Source: Stenotrophomonas humi
Lineage (GTDB): Bacteria; Pseudomonadota; Gammaproteobacteria; Xanthomonadales; Xanthomonadaceae
DNA length: 49,399 bases
Direction of reading: 5' to 3'
Assembly: GCF_001431415.1 (NCBI RefSeq)
Contig: NZ_LDJI01000016.1
Location: forward strand, 1-49,399
The position numbers and the translations under genes are program-made. Below, one piece after another: positions 25,271-34,241 of this stretch (the first letter of the stretch is position 1; every line of letters begins with the position of its first letter). The notes below the pieces were generated by a model that did no database searches, was not told where the DNA came from, and worked only from the letters and a program-made list of their open reading frames with translations.

Positions 25271-25762
25271 ATGACCGCCTACCGACCGTTCCTGCTGCTC
25301 CTCCTGCTTGCATCCAGCGCCACGCTTGCCGGCGAAACCACGCTGCGGCAGCCACGTCCCGATCTCTTTACCGCCGGCCAACCCAGCGCGCAGCAACTGC
25401 GTGATGCCGCCGCCAACGGCGTCACCACCGTCATCGATCTGCGACAGCCCGACGAAGATCGCGGCTATGACGAAGCCGCCCTGGCCGAACAGCTCGGGCT
25501 GCGTTATGTGCGCCTGCCCATTGCCGGCGCCAGTGGCATTACCGATGACAACGCGCGCGCCCTGCAGCGCCTGCTCAAGCAGGACGATGGCAGGACCCTG
25601 CTGCATTGCGCCTCGGGCAACCGCGCCGGGGCATTGCTGTCGCTCATCAATGCACGCCTGGAAGGCGCCCCCCTTGATGCGGCATTGCAGCTGGGCCGCG
25701 ACGCCGGCATGACCTCGCTGGAACCGGCTGCACGTGCCGCGCTGGAGAACCCAACGCCCTGA
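25271..25762 (+). CDS. Exported DSP/rhodanese-like phosphatase
   Basis: 163 residues. A signal peptide (1-20, TLA-GET) is followed by a phosphatase-like fold: FTAGQPSAQQLRDAAANGVTTVIDLR is typical of the beta-lactamase-hydrolase-like/DUF442 phosphatase group, and the active-site loop HCASGNRAG holds C113 and R118. The Cys-to-Arg spacing is CX4R, as in the rhodanese-like/DUF442 branch, not the CX5R of classic tyrosine phosphatases. The substrate is unknown. Location is periplasmic if the signal works. GAGGAG lies 7 bases upstream of the ATG; the gene starts 22 bases after dnaG. Confidence 0.83.
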   Translation: MTAYRPFLLLLLLASSATLAGETTLRQPRPDLFTAGQPSAQQLRDAAANGVTTVIDLRQPDEDRGYDEAALAEQLGLRYVRLPIAGASGITDDNARALQRLLKQDDGRTLLHCASGNRAGALLSLINARLEGAPLDAALQLGRDAGMTSLEPAARAALENPTP

Positions 25763-25804
25763 CCGGGCACCCCGCCCCATCCCCGCCTGAGGAGGCCCTT
25801 GCCG

Positions 25805-26791
25805 ATGACTCGCTGGTGGTCGCGACTGCGACCGGACAACTTCACTCTCGCCCTGCTTGCCACGGTTGTACTGGCCAGCGTGCTGCCGATGACCGGCGCC
25901 GCCGCGCGCGGCTTCGACCACTTCACCGACTTCGCCATCGCCGCGCTGTTTTTCCTCCACGGTGCGCGCCTGCCACGCGAATCGATCATCGCCGGCATGC
26001 TGCACTGGCGCCTGCACATCGTGATCCTGGCCTGCACGTTCGTGCTGTTCCCACTGCTGGGGCTGGCGTTCAAACCCTTGTCCGGCACGTTGCTGACACC
26101 CGAGTTGTACATCGGCGTGCTGTTCCTGTGCGCGCTGCCGTCCACCGTGCAGTCGTCCATCGCCTTCACCTCGATTGCCGGTGGCAACGTGCCGGCGGCG
26201 GTGTGTGCGGCCTCGTTGTCGAGCATCCTCGGCGTGTTCCTGACGCCGTTGCTGATGACGGTGCTGGCCGGTTCACAGGGCGGCATGGCCAACCCGTTGC
26301 ACGCGGTGGGCGCGATCATGCTGCAACTGCTGGTGCCCTTTGTCGCTGGCCACCTGCTGCGGCCGTGGATTGCCCGATGGGTGGAGAAACAGCGTGCGCT
26401 GCTGCGCTATACCGACCAGGGCACGGTGCTGCTGGTGGTGTACGCCGCCTTCGGCGAGTCCGTCAGTGAAGGCTTGTGGAGCAAGACGCCCGTCAGTTCG
26501 TTGTTCACCGCTGCGTTGGTGGCGGTAGTGCTGCTGGCCATCGCGATGCCGGGCATCACCTGGCTGGCGCGACGTCTGGGTTTCAGCCGTTTCGACGAGA
26601 TCCCCATCGTGTTCTGCGGTTCCAAGAAGAGCCTTGCCACCGGCGTGCCAATCGCCAAGGTGCTGTTTGCCGGCGGCAGCCTCGGCGCCATCGTGCTGCC
26701 GATCATGATCTACCACCAGATCCAGCTGATCGTCTGCTCGGTGATCGCCCAGCGCTATGCGCGGCAGGGCGTTGAAGCACCGAAACGCTGA
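25805..26791 (+). CDS. Bile acid:sodium symporter family (BASS/YfeH-like) transporter
   Basis: 328 residues with ten predicted helices, inner membrane. It fits the SBF-like (YfeH/SLC10A7) branch: DFAIAALFFLHGARLP near residue 45, PSTVQSSIAFTSIAGGN (about 113-129) and IPIVFCGSKKSLATGVPIAKVLF (about 263-285). Substrates in this branch are not bile acids and are mostly unknown. Start: ATG at 25805 with GGAGG 9 bases upstream; a TTG two codons earlier is less likely. It lies 42 bases after the phosphatase gene and ends at a bidirectional terminator before the convergent ctaB. Confidence 0.9.
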   Translation: MTRWWSRLRPDNFTLALLATVVLASVLPMTGAAARGFDHFTDFAIAALFFLHGARLPRESIIAGMLHWRLHIVILACTFVLFPLLGLAFKPLSGTLLTPELYIGVLFLCALPSTVQSSIAFTSIAGGNVPAAVCAASLSSILGVFLTPLLMTVLAGSQGGMANPLHAVGAIMLQLLVPFVAGHLLRPWIARWVEKQRALLRYTDQGTVLLVVYAAFGESVSEGLWSKTPVSSLFTAALVAVVLLAIAMPGITWLARRLGFSRFDEIPIVFCGSKKSLATGVPIAKVLFAGGSLGAIVLPIMIYHQIQLIVCSVIAQRYARQGVEAPKR

Positions 26792-26828
26792 TCGGCTCGC
26801 TTCACCCTTTACATTGCCATCCAGATGG

Positions 26829-26854
26829 AAAAGGCCGGCAAACGCCGGCCTTTT
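26829..26854. terminator. Bidirectional terminator between the BASS transporter gene and ctaB
   Basis: AAAAGGCCGGC, loop AAAC, GCCGGCCTTTT: perfect 11-bp stem with an A-tract before and a T-tract after, so it works on both strands. Confidence 0.92.
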
Positions 26855-26863
26855 CATGCGGGG

Positions 26864-27757
26864 TCACAACCAGGGCAGCAGCCAATGGTCGACCAGCAGG
26901 AACGCGAACAACGCCATCAGGTAGACGATCGAATAGCCGAACATCTTCATGTTGAACATTTCGTCCGGCGGGTTCTGCATCTTCCACGCGTACCAGAGGA
27001 ACACGATGTTCAGCACGGCGGCACCGCCCAGATAGAACATGCCGCTCATGCCGATCGCCACCGGCAGCAGCGTCACCACCGCCAGCACCACCGAGTAGGC
27101 CAGGATCTGCTTGCGCGTGTGCGGCACGCCATGGGTCACCGGCAGCATCGGCACGTCGGCCTTGGCGTAGTCGGCACGACGGAAGATCGCCAGCGCCCAG
27201 AAGTGCGGCGGCGTCCAGATGAAGATGATCAGCACCAGCAGCGAGGCATAGGCCCAGTCGGAACTACCCTGCATGCCGGTCACCGCCGCCCAGCCCAGCA
27301 GTGGCGGGGTGGCACCGGCCAGGCCACCGATGACGATGTTCTGCGAGGTCGCACGCTTCAGGTACACGGTGTAGATCACCGCATAGCCGATCAGCGAGGC
27401 GAAGGTCAGCACCGCGGTGATCACGTTCACCCACAGCACCAGGATGGTCATCGACAGCGCGGTCAACGCACCGGCAAACACCAGCACCTGCCGCGGCGAC
27501 ACCTTGCCCACCACCAGTGGCCGCCACGAAGTACGGGCCATCTGCGCGTCGATGCGTGCATCCAGCAGCTGGTTGATCGCCGCTGCGGCCGATGCCGCCA
27601 ACCAGATGCCGAGGAAGCCCAGCACGCCCGATACCGCTTGCGCGGTGGTCGGCACCGCCGGAACGGCCAGGAACATGCCCACCAAGGCGGTGAACACAAT
27701 CAAGGCCACCACCTTGGGCTTGGTCAGATCCCAATAATCACGCCACGTCGTCTTCAT
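26864..27757 (-). CDS. ctaB: Protoheme IX farnesyltransferase (heme O synthase)
   Basis: 297 residues, inner membrane, UbiA superfamily. It adds farnesyl to heme B to make heme O, the precursor of heme A for the aa3 oxidase. The two Asp-rich motifs are present: [20 protein letters not shown] and the [15 protein letters not shown] loop. About eight membrane helices. The ATG at 27757 begins 4 bases after the heme A synthase stop, with CGGAG upstream, so the two are co-translated. Last gene of the cox cluster. Confidence 0.96.
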   Translation of the reverse strand: MKTTWRDYWDLTKPKVVALIVFTALVGMFLAVPAVPTTAQAVSGVLGFLGIWLAASAAAAINQLLDARIDAQMARTSWRPLVVGKVSPRQVLVFAGALTALSMTILVLWVNVITAVLTFASLIGYAVIYTVYLKRATSQNIVIGGLAGATPPLLGWAAVTGMQGSSDWAYASLLVLIIFIWTPPHFWALAIFRRADYAKADVPMLPVTHGVPHTRKQILAYSVVLAVVTLLPVAIGMSGMFYLGGAAVLNIVFLWYAWKMQNPPDEMFNMKMFGYSIVYLMALFAFLLVDHWLLPWL

Positions 27758-27761
27758 GCCA

Positions 27762-28925
27762 TCACTCCGGAGCGCGCAGCCGCGCCAGCAGCGTGACCAG
27801 CACGAACAACAAGGCCACCGCGCCACCACTGTGCAGCACGGCCACCAGCAGCGGCAGCGCCAGCTTGACGTTGAGCACGCCCAGCGTGACCTGCAGCAAC
27901 ACCAGCACACCCAGCGTGGTCGCCCACGCGCGCATGCCCGGTATGCGGAACAGGCGCACCGACAGCACCAGCAGGTACAGCGACACCACGATGGCCATCA
28001 TCCGGTGCGCCATCTGGATCGCGATGCGCGAAGCACCGTCCAGCACGCCGCCTTCATAGTCCACGCCGATGCCGCGCCACAGGGTGAAGCCTTCGCTGTA
28101 ATTCTGTTGCGGCCACCATTGGCTGACGCAACGCGGGAAGTTGTCCAGCGACGCACTACCACCACCGCAGGCCAGCGCCGCGTAATTGGAACTGACCCAA
28201 CCACCCAGCGCGATCTGCAGCACCAGCAACGCCACACCCGCACGCAGCCACCAGCGCAGGCGCGAGGCCTCGGCGAGGATGAGCGGCAGGTTGGTCGCCT
28301 TCCATGCCATCCACACCAGCATGCCGAACATCAACATGCCGCCGAGCAGATGCCCCATCACCACGATGGGCTTGAGCAGCCAGGTCACGGTCCACATACC
28401 CAGCAACGCCTGGAACACCACCACCGCCAAGGTCAGCACCGCCGCGCGTGCAAGATCGATGTTGGACCAGCGCAGCGCCGCCAGCAGCAGGATCGCTTCA
28501 CCACCAATGGCCAATACGCTGGAGGCGACATGTTCACCGCGCATGTACAGCGGTATCGCAAGGGCCACCAGCACCGAGGCGGTGACGATCTGTGCGATGC
28601 CGTGCTTGCGGCGGCGCGCCGCCAGCAGCGCCAGGGTCAACACTTCCACGCCCAGCAAGCCGGCCAGGAAGCGGTGCACCTGCTCGCGCCAGGCCTTGTG
28701 GCTTTCCAGCGGACGGATCTCGCTGGCCGCGTGCTGGGCCGCTTCCATCTGCGTCTGCGGCCAGGTGACGCGGCCATAGCAGGTCGGCCAATCCGGGCAG
28801 CTCAGGCCAGCATCGGACAGCCGCACGAACGAGCCGAACATGATCGTGCTCGCGGTCATGATCAGTGCGAACCACGCCAGGCGGTGGAAATTGCGGTACA
28901 GCGCCGGACGCGCGGTGGCATTCAT
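27762..28925 (-). CDS. ctaA: Heme A synthase (COX15/CtaA)
   Basis: 387 residues, inner membrane, eight helices. It oxidises heme O to heme A. Family marks: [19 protein letters not shown] with two Cys in the first loop, the [12 protein letters not shown] segment holding a conserved Glu and heme-ligand His, [10 protein letters not shown] and MAHRMMAIV with further His ligands, and [21 protein letters not shown] with a second Cys pair. Length and layout match the proteobacterial class 2 enzyme. It lies between the Sco-like gene and ctaB, 10 bases after the former. Confidence 0.95.
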   Translation of the reverse strand: MNATARPALYRNFHRLAWFALIMTASTIMFGSFVRLSDAGLSCPDWPTCYGRVTWPQTQMEAAQHAASEIRPLESHKAWREQVHRFLAGLLGVEVLTLALLAARRRKHGIAQIVTASVLVALAIPLYMRGEHVASSVLAIGGEAILLLAALRWSNIDLARAAVLTLAVVVFQALLGMWTVTWLLKPIVVMGHLLGGMLMFGMLVWMAWKATNLPLILAEASRLRWWLRAGVALLVLQIALGGWVSSNYAALACGGGSASLDNFPRCVSQWWPQQNYSEGFTLWRGIGVDYEGGVLDGASRIAIQMAHRMMAIVVSLYLLVLSVRLFRIPGMRAWATTLGVLVLLQVTLGVLNVKLALPLLVAVLHSGGAVALLFVLVTLLARLRAPE

Positions 28926-28935
28926 CGAACGGGAC

Positions 28936-29511
28936 TCACTTCAGTTTCAACAGCCTGGAAAGGTCGGCCCGCAATCCACCGGGTTCAAAACCCGGCGCGT
29001 AGCGCAACACCACAAAGCCATTGGGATCAATCACATACACCGGGGTTCCAGCCGGGTCATCAACCCCCGGCAGCTTGGCCCGGAACGCGGGCTGGGCCTG
29101 CAGCACCTTCAGCGCCGGCATCGCCGCCACCTGTGCAGGGGGCGTACCCAGCCACAATATCTCGACATTATCGGCGTTATGACCGAACAGCTGCCACACC
29201 TTGTCCAACTGCTGCGACAAAGTGACGCAGGCGGGGGCGCAGTTGGCGTGCGGCGCCAATACGATTCGCCACACGCGCGCTTCCGGGTTCCACGGGTACG
29301 GCTGGCCATCCGCAAGCTGCAGGCGCTCATCGCGCAGATCAATCGCCGGTTCGTACAGTTGCCCGTGATTGCGGGTGATCTGCGGCGTCCAACCGGAGAA
29401 GCGCAGGATGCCGGCCAACGCCATCGACCCGAAGAACATGGCGAAGATCAACAACAGCACCCGACGGCCACGGTTGCGAACGGCGAGCTGATCGGGCGTA
29501 AGGGCATTCAT
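28936..29511 (-). CDS. Membrane-anchored Sco/thioredoxin-like protein of the cox cluster
   Basis: 191 residues: one N-terminal helix (about 17-35) and a periplasmic domain. A CxxxC pair, C91 and C95 in NCAPAC, sits where Sco1/SenC proteins have their copper-binding cysteines, and GTPVYVIDPNGFVVLRY resembles the end of the Sco thioredoxin fold. The third Sco copper ligand, a His, is not obvious. It may deliver copper to CuA or reduce cysteines of CtaC (inference). It lies between surf1 and ctaA. Confidence 0.75.
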   Translation of the reverse strand: MNALTPDQLAVRNRGRRVLLLIFAMFFGSMALAGILRFSGWTPQITRNHGQLYEPAIDLRDERLQLADGQPYPWNPEARVWRIVLAPHANCAPACVTLSQQLDKVWQLFGHNADNVEILWLGTPPAQVAAMPALKVLQAQPAFRAKLPGVDDPAGTPVYVIDPNGFVVLRYAPGFEPGGLRADLSRLLKLK

Positions 29512-29825
29512 GCGTGGCAGTTTCCCATGTGGAGGGTTGAGACGGCAGGAACGAAAAATCGGGGGACAGCGGAGCAGGGCAACGACGAAAGCTCCCTTCC
29601 CTGGCCCTGCCCTTCACCTTCGGTGAAAGGGAGGGGGAAAAGCGACAGTCGGTACATATGCGATGGCAGAAGCACCGGCTGCAACTGCGGCGATGTTGTT
29701 GATAGCGACATCAGCGGCAACCACCCCAACGAAAGCTCCATGAACCCTCGATTCCAACCCCTCCCTTGCGCGCAGCGCAGGGAAGATTTGGGGAGGGCTG
29801 CTGTTGCTCTGTTCTGCAACCAACA
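29512..29825. other. Intergenic region with repeats, surf1 to Sco-like gene
   Basis: 314 bases without a supportable gene inside the cox cluster. It holds CCCTTCACC-TTC-GGTGAAAGGG (about 29609-29630, a short hairpin) and a copy of the CCCTCCCTTGCGC element (from 29758, with GCGCAGGGAAG and a trailing GGGGAGGG). The gap may split the cluster into two transcripts. Confidence 0.6.
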
Positions 29826-30548
29826 TCACGACCGCCCTCCCCGCCTGCGCCGCCACTGCAACACCCCGGCGATCACCAGCACCGCCAGCGCCATGGCGAA
29901 CCATTGCACCGCATAACCGAGATGCCGGGAAGGCGGCAAGGTATTGGGCAGCAGCTCCAGATCCCGCGTGTAGCCCAGCGGCAACGCGGGATCCAGCCGC
30001 AGCACGCGTGGTGCCAACGCGGACGGCGCCAATTCAAGATGTCGGGCGATGACCGGCAACTCCAGGCGCGTGGCCAGCCAAGTCCGTGCCTGTACTGCCG
30101 CGCTCATCGGTGGCCCCAATGCCAGCCCCGACGACGGCGCAGGCGCCCACAGGCCTTCCAATGACTGCCAGCCCTGCTGCGGTGTCACCACCGGCAACTG
30201 CCGGTTCGCGGGCAATGGCAGCCAGCCCAGATCCACCAGCACCGCCCTGCCATCCTGCGCACGCGCGGCCTGGTAAACCTTCACACCGGCGCGGCCCTCG
30301 CGCAGTTGGTTGTCCAGCAGCACCGTGCCGGGCAGGAACTGCAACCGGTCACGCAACCAATGCAGGGACTGCGGCATGCGCATGGCCGCATCCAGCGTCA
30401 CCGCCATCGTGCGATCGGGCGGCACCTGCGCCAGCAATGCTTCCTTCTGATGCATGCGCTGCAGCTGCCAGACCCCGAAGCCGCAGAACACCACGGCCAC
30501 CAGCAAGGCCAGCAACCAGCCAAAGATTCCCGTGTGCTGTCGCGTCAT
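29826..30548 (-). CDS. SURF1-family cytochrome oxidase assembly protein
   Basis: 240 residues: an N-terminal helix ending VVFCGFGVWQLQRMHQK (the SURF1 signature GxWQLxR), a periplasmic domain with LLDNQLREGRAGVKVYQ and VLVDLGWLP, and a C-terminal helix after RHLGYAVQWFAMALA. SURF1 helps insert heme a into subunit I. Start: ATG at 30548 gives the typical short N-tail; an in-frame ATG 13 codons upstream is possible. Divergent from the small DUF2909-like gene (57 bases apart). Confidence 0.93.
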   Translation of the reverse strand: MTRQHTGIFGWLLALLVAVVFCGFGVWQLQRMHQKEALLAQVPPDRTMAVTLDAAMRMPQSLHWLRDRLQFLPGTVLLDNQLREGRAGVKVYQAARAQDGRAVLVDLGWLPLPANRQLPVVTPQQGWQSLEGLWAPAPSSGLALGPPMSAAVQARTWLATRLELPVIARHLELAPSALAPRVLRLDPALPLGYTRDLELLPNTLPPSRHLGYAVQWFAMALAVLVIAGVLQWRRRRGGRS

Positions 30549-30605
30549 GACAAGTTGGCCCTGAACAGGTGATATAGCCTTGCCCATCCACCCATCGAGC
30601 CGCGC

Positions 30606-30824
30606 ATGAATGATTCGTTGAAGACCCTGCTGGTAATCGCGTTTCTGATCGTCATCGTCTGGAATCTGGGAGCCGGCCTTTACTACCTGATGATCGATCG
30701 CGGCCAGACCAAACGCACGGTCAATGCGCTGACACGGCGCATCGTGCTTTCAGTGGTGTTGATCCTGCTGGTGGCGGTGGGCATCTACAGTGGCTGGATC
30801 AAACCGCACGGCGTGGGTGGCTGA
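30606..30824 (+). CDS. Twin-helix membrane protein, DUF2909-like
   Basis: 72 residues with two helices (about 6-30 and 45-65) and a basic loop (DRGQTKRTVNALTRR). It matches the small twin transmembrane protein found next to coxC and surf1 in many proteobacteria. It is the only rightward gene in the cox cluster. Function unknown; a role in oxidase assembly is plausible by position only. Confidence 0.85.
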   Translation: MNDSLKTLLVIAFLIVIVWNLGAGLYYLMIDRGQTKRTVNALTRRIVLSVVLILLVAVGIYSGWIKPHGVGG

Positions 30825-30849
30825 GCGCAGGGAACAGCGATTGGGAAGC

Positions 30850-30905
30850 GGGGAATGAGGCATTGATGCGATTGTTGAGCGAAGCTCGCAAGCGCTTCAT
30901 TCCCC
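30850..30905. repeat. Inverted repeat between convergent DUF2909-like gene and ctaE
   Basis: GGGGAATGA (30850-30858) pairs with TCATTCCCC (30897-30905). The region shares GGGAACAG and AATG motifs with 20139-20247. It may act as a terminator for both genes. Confidence 0.5.
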
Positions 30906-30933
30906 ACTCCTCGACAGCCGTCCCCCGCTCTGC

Positions 30934-31809
30934 TCAGAGCACGTAGACGAACAGGAACAGCATCAGCCACACCACGTCGACGAAGTGCCAGTACCACGCG
31001 GCCGCTTCAAAGCCGAAATGGTTGTCGCGGGTGAAGTGCCCCTTGGCGGCACGCAGCCACATCACGGTCAGCATGATCGTGCCCAGCGCCACGTGTGCAC
31101 CGTGGAAGCCGGTGAGCATGAAGAAGGTGGAGCCGTAGATGCCCGAGCCCAGGGTCAGGTTCAGCTCCTTGTAGGCGTGGATGTATTCCTCCGCCTGGAA
31201 GAACAGGAACACGCAGCCCAGCACTACCGTCGCACCCAACCAGATCAGCAGCTGCTTGCGGTTGCCGGCCTTGAGCGCGTGGTGGGCGATGGTCAGGGTC
31301 ACGCCGGAGGTCAGCAGGATCAACGTGTTGAGCAGCGGCAGGCCCCAGGCCGGGATGGTCTGGAACGCACCACCGATATCGGCCGGGCCGTTGGTCGGCC
31401 ACGCGGCCGAAAAGCCATCCCACAGATACTCATTGGTCAGCACGCCGTGGCCTTCACCACCAAGCCAAGGCAGGCCCATGTTGCGCGTGTAGAACAGCGC
31501 GCCGAAGAACGCGCCGAAGAACATCACCTCGGAGAAGATGAACCAGATCATCCCCATCCGGAATGAACCGTCCACCTGATGGTTGTAGCTGCCCGCCACC
31601 GATTCGCGGATGACATCGCCGAACCACATGAACAACGTGAGTATCAGCATCGCCAGGCCGATGAAGAACGTCCATCGCCCCCAGCTGGTGTCGTTGAGCC
31701 AGCTGGCCACCCCGACCATCAACACCAGCATGGCGATCGAGCCGACGAAGGGCCACTTGCTGTGGCTCGGCACGAAATAGACGTTGGCATCAGGCGTGTT
31801 ATGGGCCAT
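30934..31809 (-). CDS. ctaE: Cytochrome c oxidase subunit III
   Basis: 291 residues with seven helices. Typical features: FVPSHSKWPFVGS at the start, a SEVMFFGAFFGALFY helix with the conserved Glu, ITLTIAHHALKAGNRK-type segment and the final GFEAAAWYWHFVDVVWLMLF with His and Trp. Subunit III stabilises the oxidase and holds lipids near the proton inlet. It starts 21 bases after ctaG. Confidence 0.97.
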   Translation of the reverse strand: MAHNTPDANVYFVPSHSKWPFVGSIAMLVLMVGVASWLNDTSWGRWTFFIGLAMLILTLFMWFGDVIRESVAGSYNHQVDGSFRMGMIWFIFSEVMFFGAFFGALFYTRNMGLPWLGGEGHGVLTNEYLWDGFSAAWPTNGPADIGGAFQTIPAWGLPLLNTLILLTSGVTLTIAHHALKAGNRKQLLIWLGATVVLGCVFLFFQAEEYIHAYKELNLTLGSGIYGSTFFMLTGFHGAHVALGTIMLTVMWLRAAKGHFTRDNHFGFEAAAWYWHFVDVVWLMLFLFVYVL

Positions 31810-31830
31810 GGCTTGCTTCCGGGTCCGTGA

Positions 31831-32421
31831 TCAGGGAGCTGCATGCGCAGCGGTGGCGGCAGATGCCGGCGCCAGCTGCTCGGTCAGCGCATCATTCTTG
31901 TAGAACGTGTAGGACAGGGTGATGGTCTTCACGTCGGCCGGCAGATCCGGATCAACGATGAAGCGCACCGGCATATCGCGCTGCTCACCAGCCTGCAGGG
32001 TCTGCGCGGTGAAACAGAAACACTCGGTCTTGTTGAAGTAACCCGAGGCACGTGCCGGCGCCACCGAGGGCACGGCACTGCCGACCAGCGCGCGGTCGCT
32101 TTCATTGCGCGCGAAGTACATCGCTTCGTTCAACTCGCCCGGCACCACATCCATCGTCAATTTTTCCGGATGGAATGCCCACGGCAACTTCGAATTGACG
32201 CCACCATCGAACTCAACCCGAACGGTGCGCTTGATGCTGTCCACATGCTGCGCACCGGCCTGGCTTGCGCCGCGCTCCAGGCGCACGCCGAACACCTTCT
32301 CGCAGGCGATGCGGTACAGCGGCACCAGGGAGAAGGTCAGCACGAACACGCCCAGCGCCACGCCGATCAGCCGGACCATGCCGGCATTGCGTGCGGGCGG
32401 CTTGGGCGCGGGCGTGGTCAA
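31831..32421 (-). CDS. ctaG: Cytochrome c oxidase assembly protein CtaG/Cox11 (CuB delivery)
   Basis: 196 residues. One N-terminal helix (about 15-35) and a periplasmic immunoglobulin-like domain with copper ligands in [13 protein letters not shown] (the CFCF motif); [10 protein letters not shown] supplies the third conserved Cys. It inserts CuB into subunit I. Start: no ATG fits; the TTG at 32421 overlaps the TGA of the preceding 44-codon gene (TTGA) and has GGAG 10 bases upstream, so re-initiation after that gene is likely. The next Met, codon 15, is at the helix and lacks a ribosome-binding site. Confidence 0.93.
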   Translation of the reverse strand: MTTPAPKPPARNAGMVRLIGVALGVFVLTFSLVPLYRIACEKVFGVRLERGASQAGAQHVDSIKRTVRVEFDGGVNSKLPWAFHPEKLTMDVVPGELNEAMYFARNESDRALVGSAVPSVAPARASGYFNKTECFCFTAQTLQAGEQRDMPVRFIVDPDLPADVKTITLSYTFYKNDALTEQLAPASAATAAHAAP

Positions 32422-32552
32422 TGTGCGAGCACTCCGGACAGGATGAAGCCCACATACACCGCCACAGCCACCAGCCCCACCACCAGCGCCGTGCGGCGCG
32501 AGCGGCGGCGGCGCAGTGCCATATCGTCAGGCTGCCATTGCTTGTCGCTCAT
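32418..32552 (-). CDS. 44-residue single-helix membrane protein between ctaD and ctaG
   Basis: Read directly from the sequence: a charged N-terminus ([20 protein letters not shown]), one hydrophobic helix of about 20 residues, and a short tail ending SGVLAH. This is the layout of the short cytochrome oxidase assembly/CoxIV-like genes that many proteobacteria carry at this place. Thirteen bases separate it from the ctaD stop and its own stop overlaps the ctaG TTG start, so it sits tightly in the operon. GGAG-like GAGCTGCAGTCC precedes the ATG. Function unknown. Confidence 0.8.
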   Translation of the reverse strand: MSDKQWQPDDMALRRRRSRRTALVVGLVAVAVYVGFILSGVLAH

Positions 32553-32565
32553 GGACTGCAGCTCC

Positions 32566-34176
32566 TCAATGGGTGACATCGTCGTGGGCCAGATCACCCG
32601 GCTTGATCACCGGCGGCACGGTGAAGGTATGTGCCGGCGCCGGTGACGGAATGGTCCACTCCAGGCCCTTGGCGCCTTCCCATGCACGCGCTTCGGCGCG
32701 CTTGCCGCTACGCAGCGAGGCCAACAGGATCGCGGCCATCATGAACGGGGTGACGAACATGCCGAACGCGCCGATCGAGCTCACCAGGTTCCAGTCGGCG
32801 AACACCGGGTTGTAGTCTGGGATGCGGCGCGGCATGCCAGCCAGACCGAGGAAGTGCTGCGGGAAGAACAGCAGGTTGACGAACACCATCGTCCACCAGA
32901 AATGCACCTTGCCCCAGAACTCGTTGTACATGCGCCCGGTCCACTTCGGCCACCAGTAGTACACCGCCGCGATCAGCGCCAACACCGCACCGGTCACCAG
33001 CACGTAGTGGAAATGCGCCACCACGAAATAGGTGTCGTGATACTGGAAGTCGGCCGGCACGATGGCCAGCATCAAGCCGGAGAAGCCGCCGATGGTGAAC
33101 AGGATCACGAACGAAATCGAGAACAGCATCGGCGTCTCGAAGGTGAGCGAGCCTTCCCACATCGTGCTGACCCAGTTGAACACCTTCACGCCGGTCGGGA
33201 TCGAGATCAGCATCGTGGCGAACATGAAGTAGATCTCGCCACCCAACGGCATGCCCACCGTGAACATGTGGTGCGCCCATACGATGAACGACAGGAACGC
33301 GATGGCGGCGGTGGCGTACACCATCGCCTGGTAGCCGAACAACGGCTTGCGGCTGAAGGTGGGAAGAATTTCGCTGACCACGCCGAACGCCGGCAGGATC
33401 ATGATGTAGACCTCCGGGTGCCCGAAGAACCAGAAGATGTGCTGGTACATCACCGGGTCACCGCCACCGGCGGCGTTGAAGAAGCTGGTACCGAAGAACT
33501 TGTCGGTCAACAGCATGGTGACCGCACCGGCCAGTACCGGCATCACCGCGATCAACAGGAACGCGGTGATCAGCCAGGTCCAGCAGAAAATCGGCATCTT
33601 CAACAGGTCGATGCCAGGCGCGCGCATGTTGAGCACGGTGGCGATGATGTTGATCGCGCCCATGATCGAACTGATACCGGCCACGTGGATGGCGAACACG
33701 CTGAAGGCCACGTTGTAGCCGCCCTGCAGCGACAGCGGCGGATACAGCGTCCAGCCACCGGCCGGCGCACCACCGGGCAGGAACAGCGTCATCAACAACA
33801 GCGTGAAGGCCACCGGCAACAACCAGAACGACCAGTTGTTCATGCGCGGCAGCGCCATGTCTGGCGCGCCGATCTGCAGCGGGATCATCCAATTGGCCAG
33901 GCCGACGAAGGCCGGCATCACGCCACCGAAGATCATCACCAGTGCATGCACGGTGGTCATCTGGTTGAAGAATTCCGGCTTGACGAACTGCAGGCCGGGC
34001 TGCGCAAGCTCCAGGCGGATCACCACGCTCATCGCCGCGCCGACGATGAACATCAGGAAGCTGAAAAGCAGGTACAGCGTGCCGATGTCTTTGTGGTTGG
34101 TGGAGAAGAACCAGCGCTCGAAGAAGCCTTGTTGATGGCCGTGGTGATCGTGGTGATCCACTGCGGAGTTCGCCAT
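32566..34176 (-). CDS. ctaD: Cytochrome c oxidase subunit I (aa3-type)
   Basis: 536 residues with twelve helices. Subunit I of the heme-copper oxidase, holding heme a, heme a3 and CuB. Seen: the low-spin heme His in TTVHALVMIFGG, HPEVYIMILPAFG with the CuB His and cross-linked Tyr, the HHMFTVG CuB pair, and YHDTYFVVAHFHYVL with the two final heme ligands. The HPEVY motif with the Glu two residues before marks an A-family oxidase. Start ATG at 34176 has GAGGTG 8 bases upstream. The His-rich start DHHDHHGH is unusual but short. Confidence 0.98.
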   Translation of the reverse strand: MANSAVDHHDHHGHQQGFFERWFFSTNHKDIGTLYLLFSFLMFIVGAAMSVVIRLELAQPGLQFVKPEFFNQMTTVHALVMIFGGVMPAFVGLANWMIPLQIGAPDMALPRMNNWSFWLLPVAFTLLLMTLFLPGGAPAGGWTLYPPLSLQGGYNVAFSVFAIHVAGISSIMGAINIIATVLNMRAPGIDLLKMPIFCWTWLITAFLLIAVMPVLAGAVTMLLTDKFFGTSFFNAAGGGDPVMYQHIFWFFGHPEVYIMILPAFGVVSEILPTFSRKPLFGYQAMVYATAAIAFLSFIVWAHHMFTVGMPLGGEIYFMFATMLISIPTGVKVFNWVSTMWEGSLTFETPMLFSISFVILFTIGGFSGLMLAIVPADFQYHDTYFVVAHFHYVLVTGAVLALIAAVYYWWPKWTGRMYNEFWGKVHFWWTMVFVNLLFFPQHFLGLAGMPRRIPDYNPVFADWNLVSSIGAFGMFVTPFMMAAILLASLRSGKRAEARAWEGAKGLEWTIPSPAPAHTFTVPPVIKPGDLAHDDVTH

Positions 34177-34241
34177 TGCAACTACACCTCGTTAATCCAG
34201 TTTCCAGGCATCGCGCCGGCCTGCGCCGGCACGCAGTGGGA

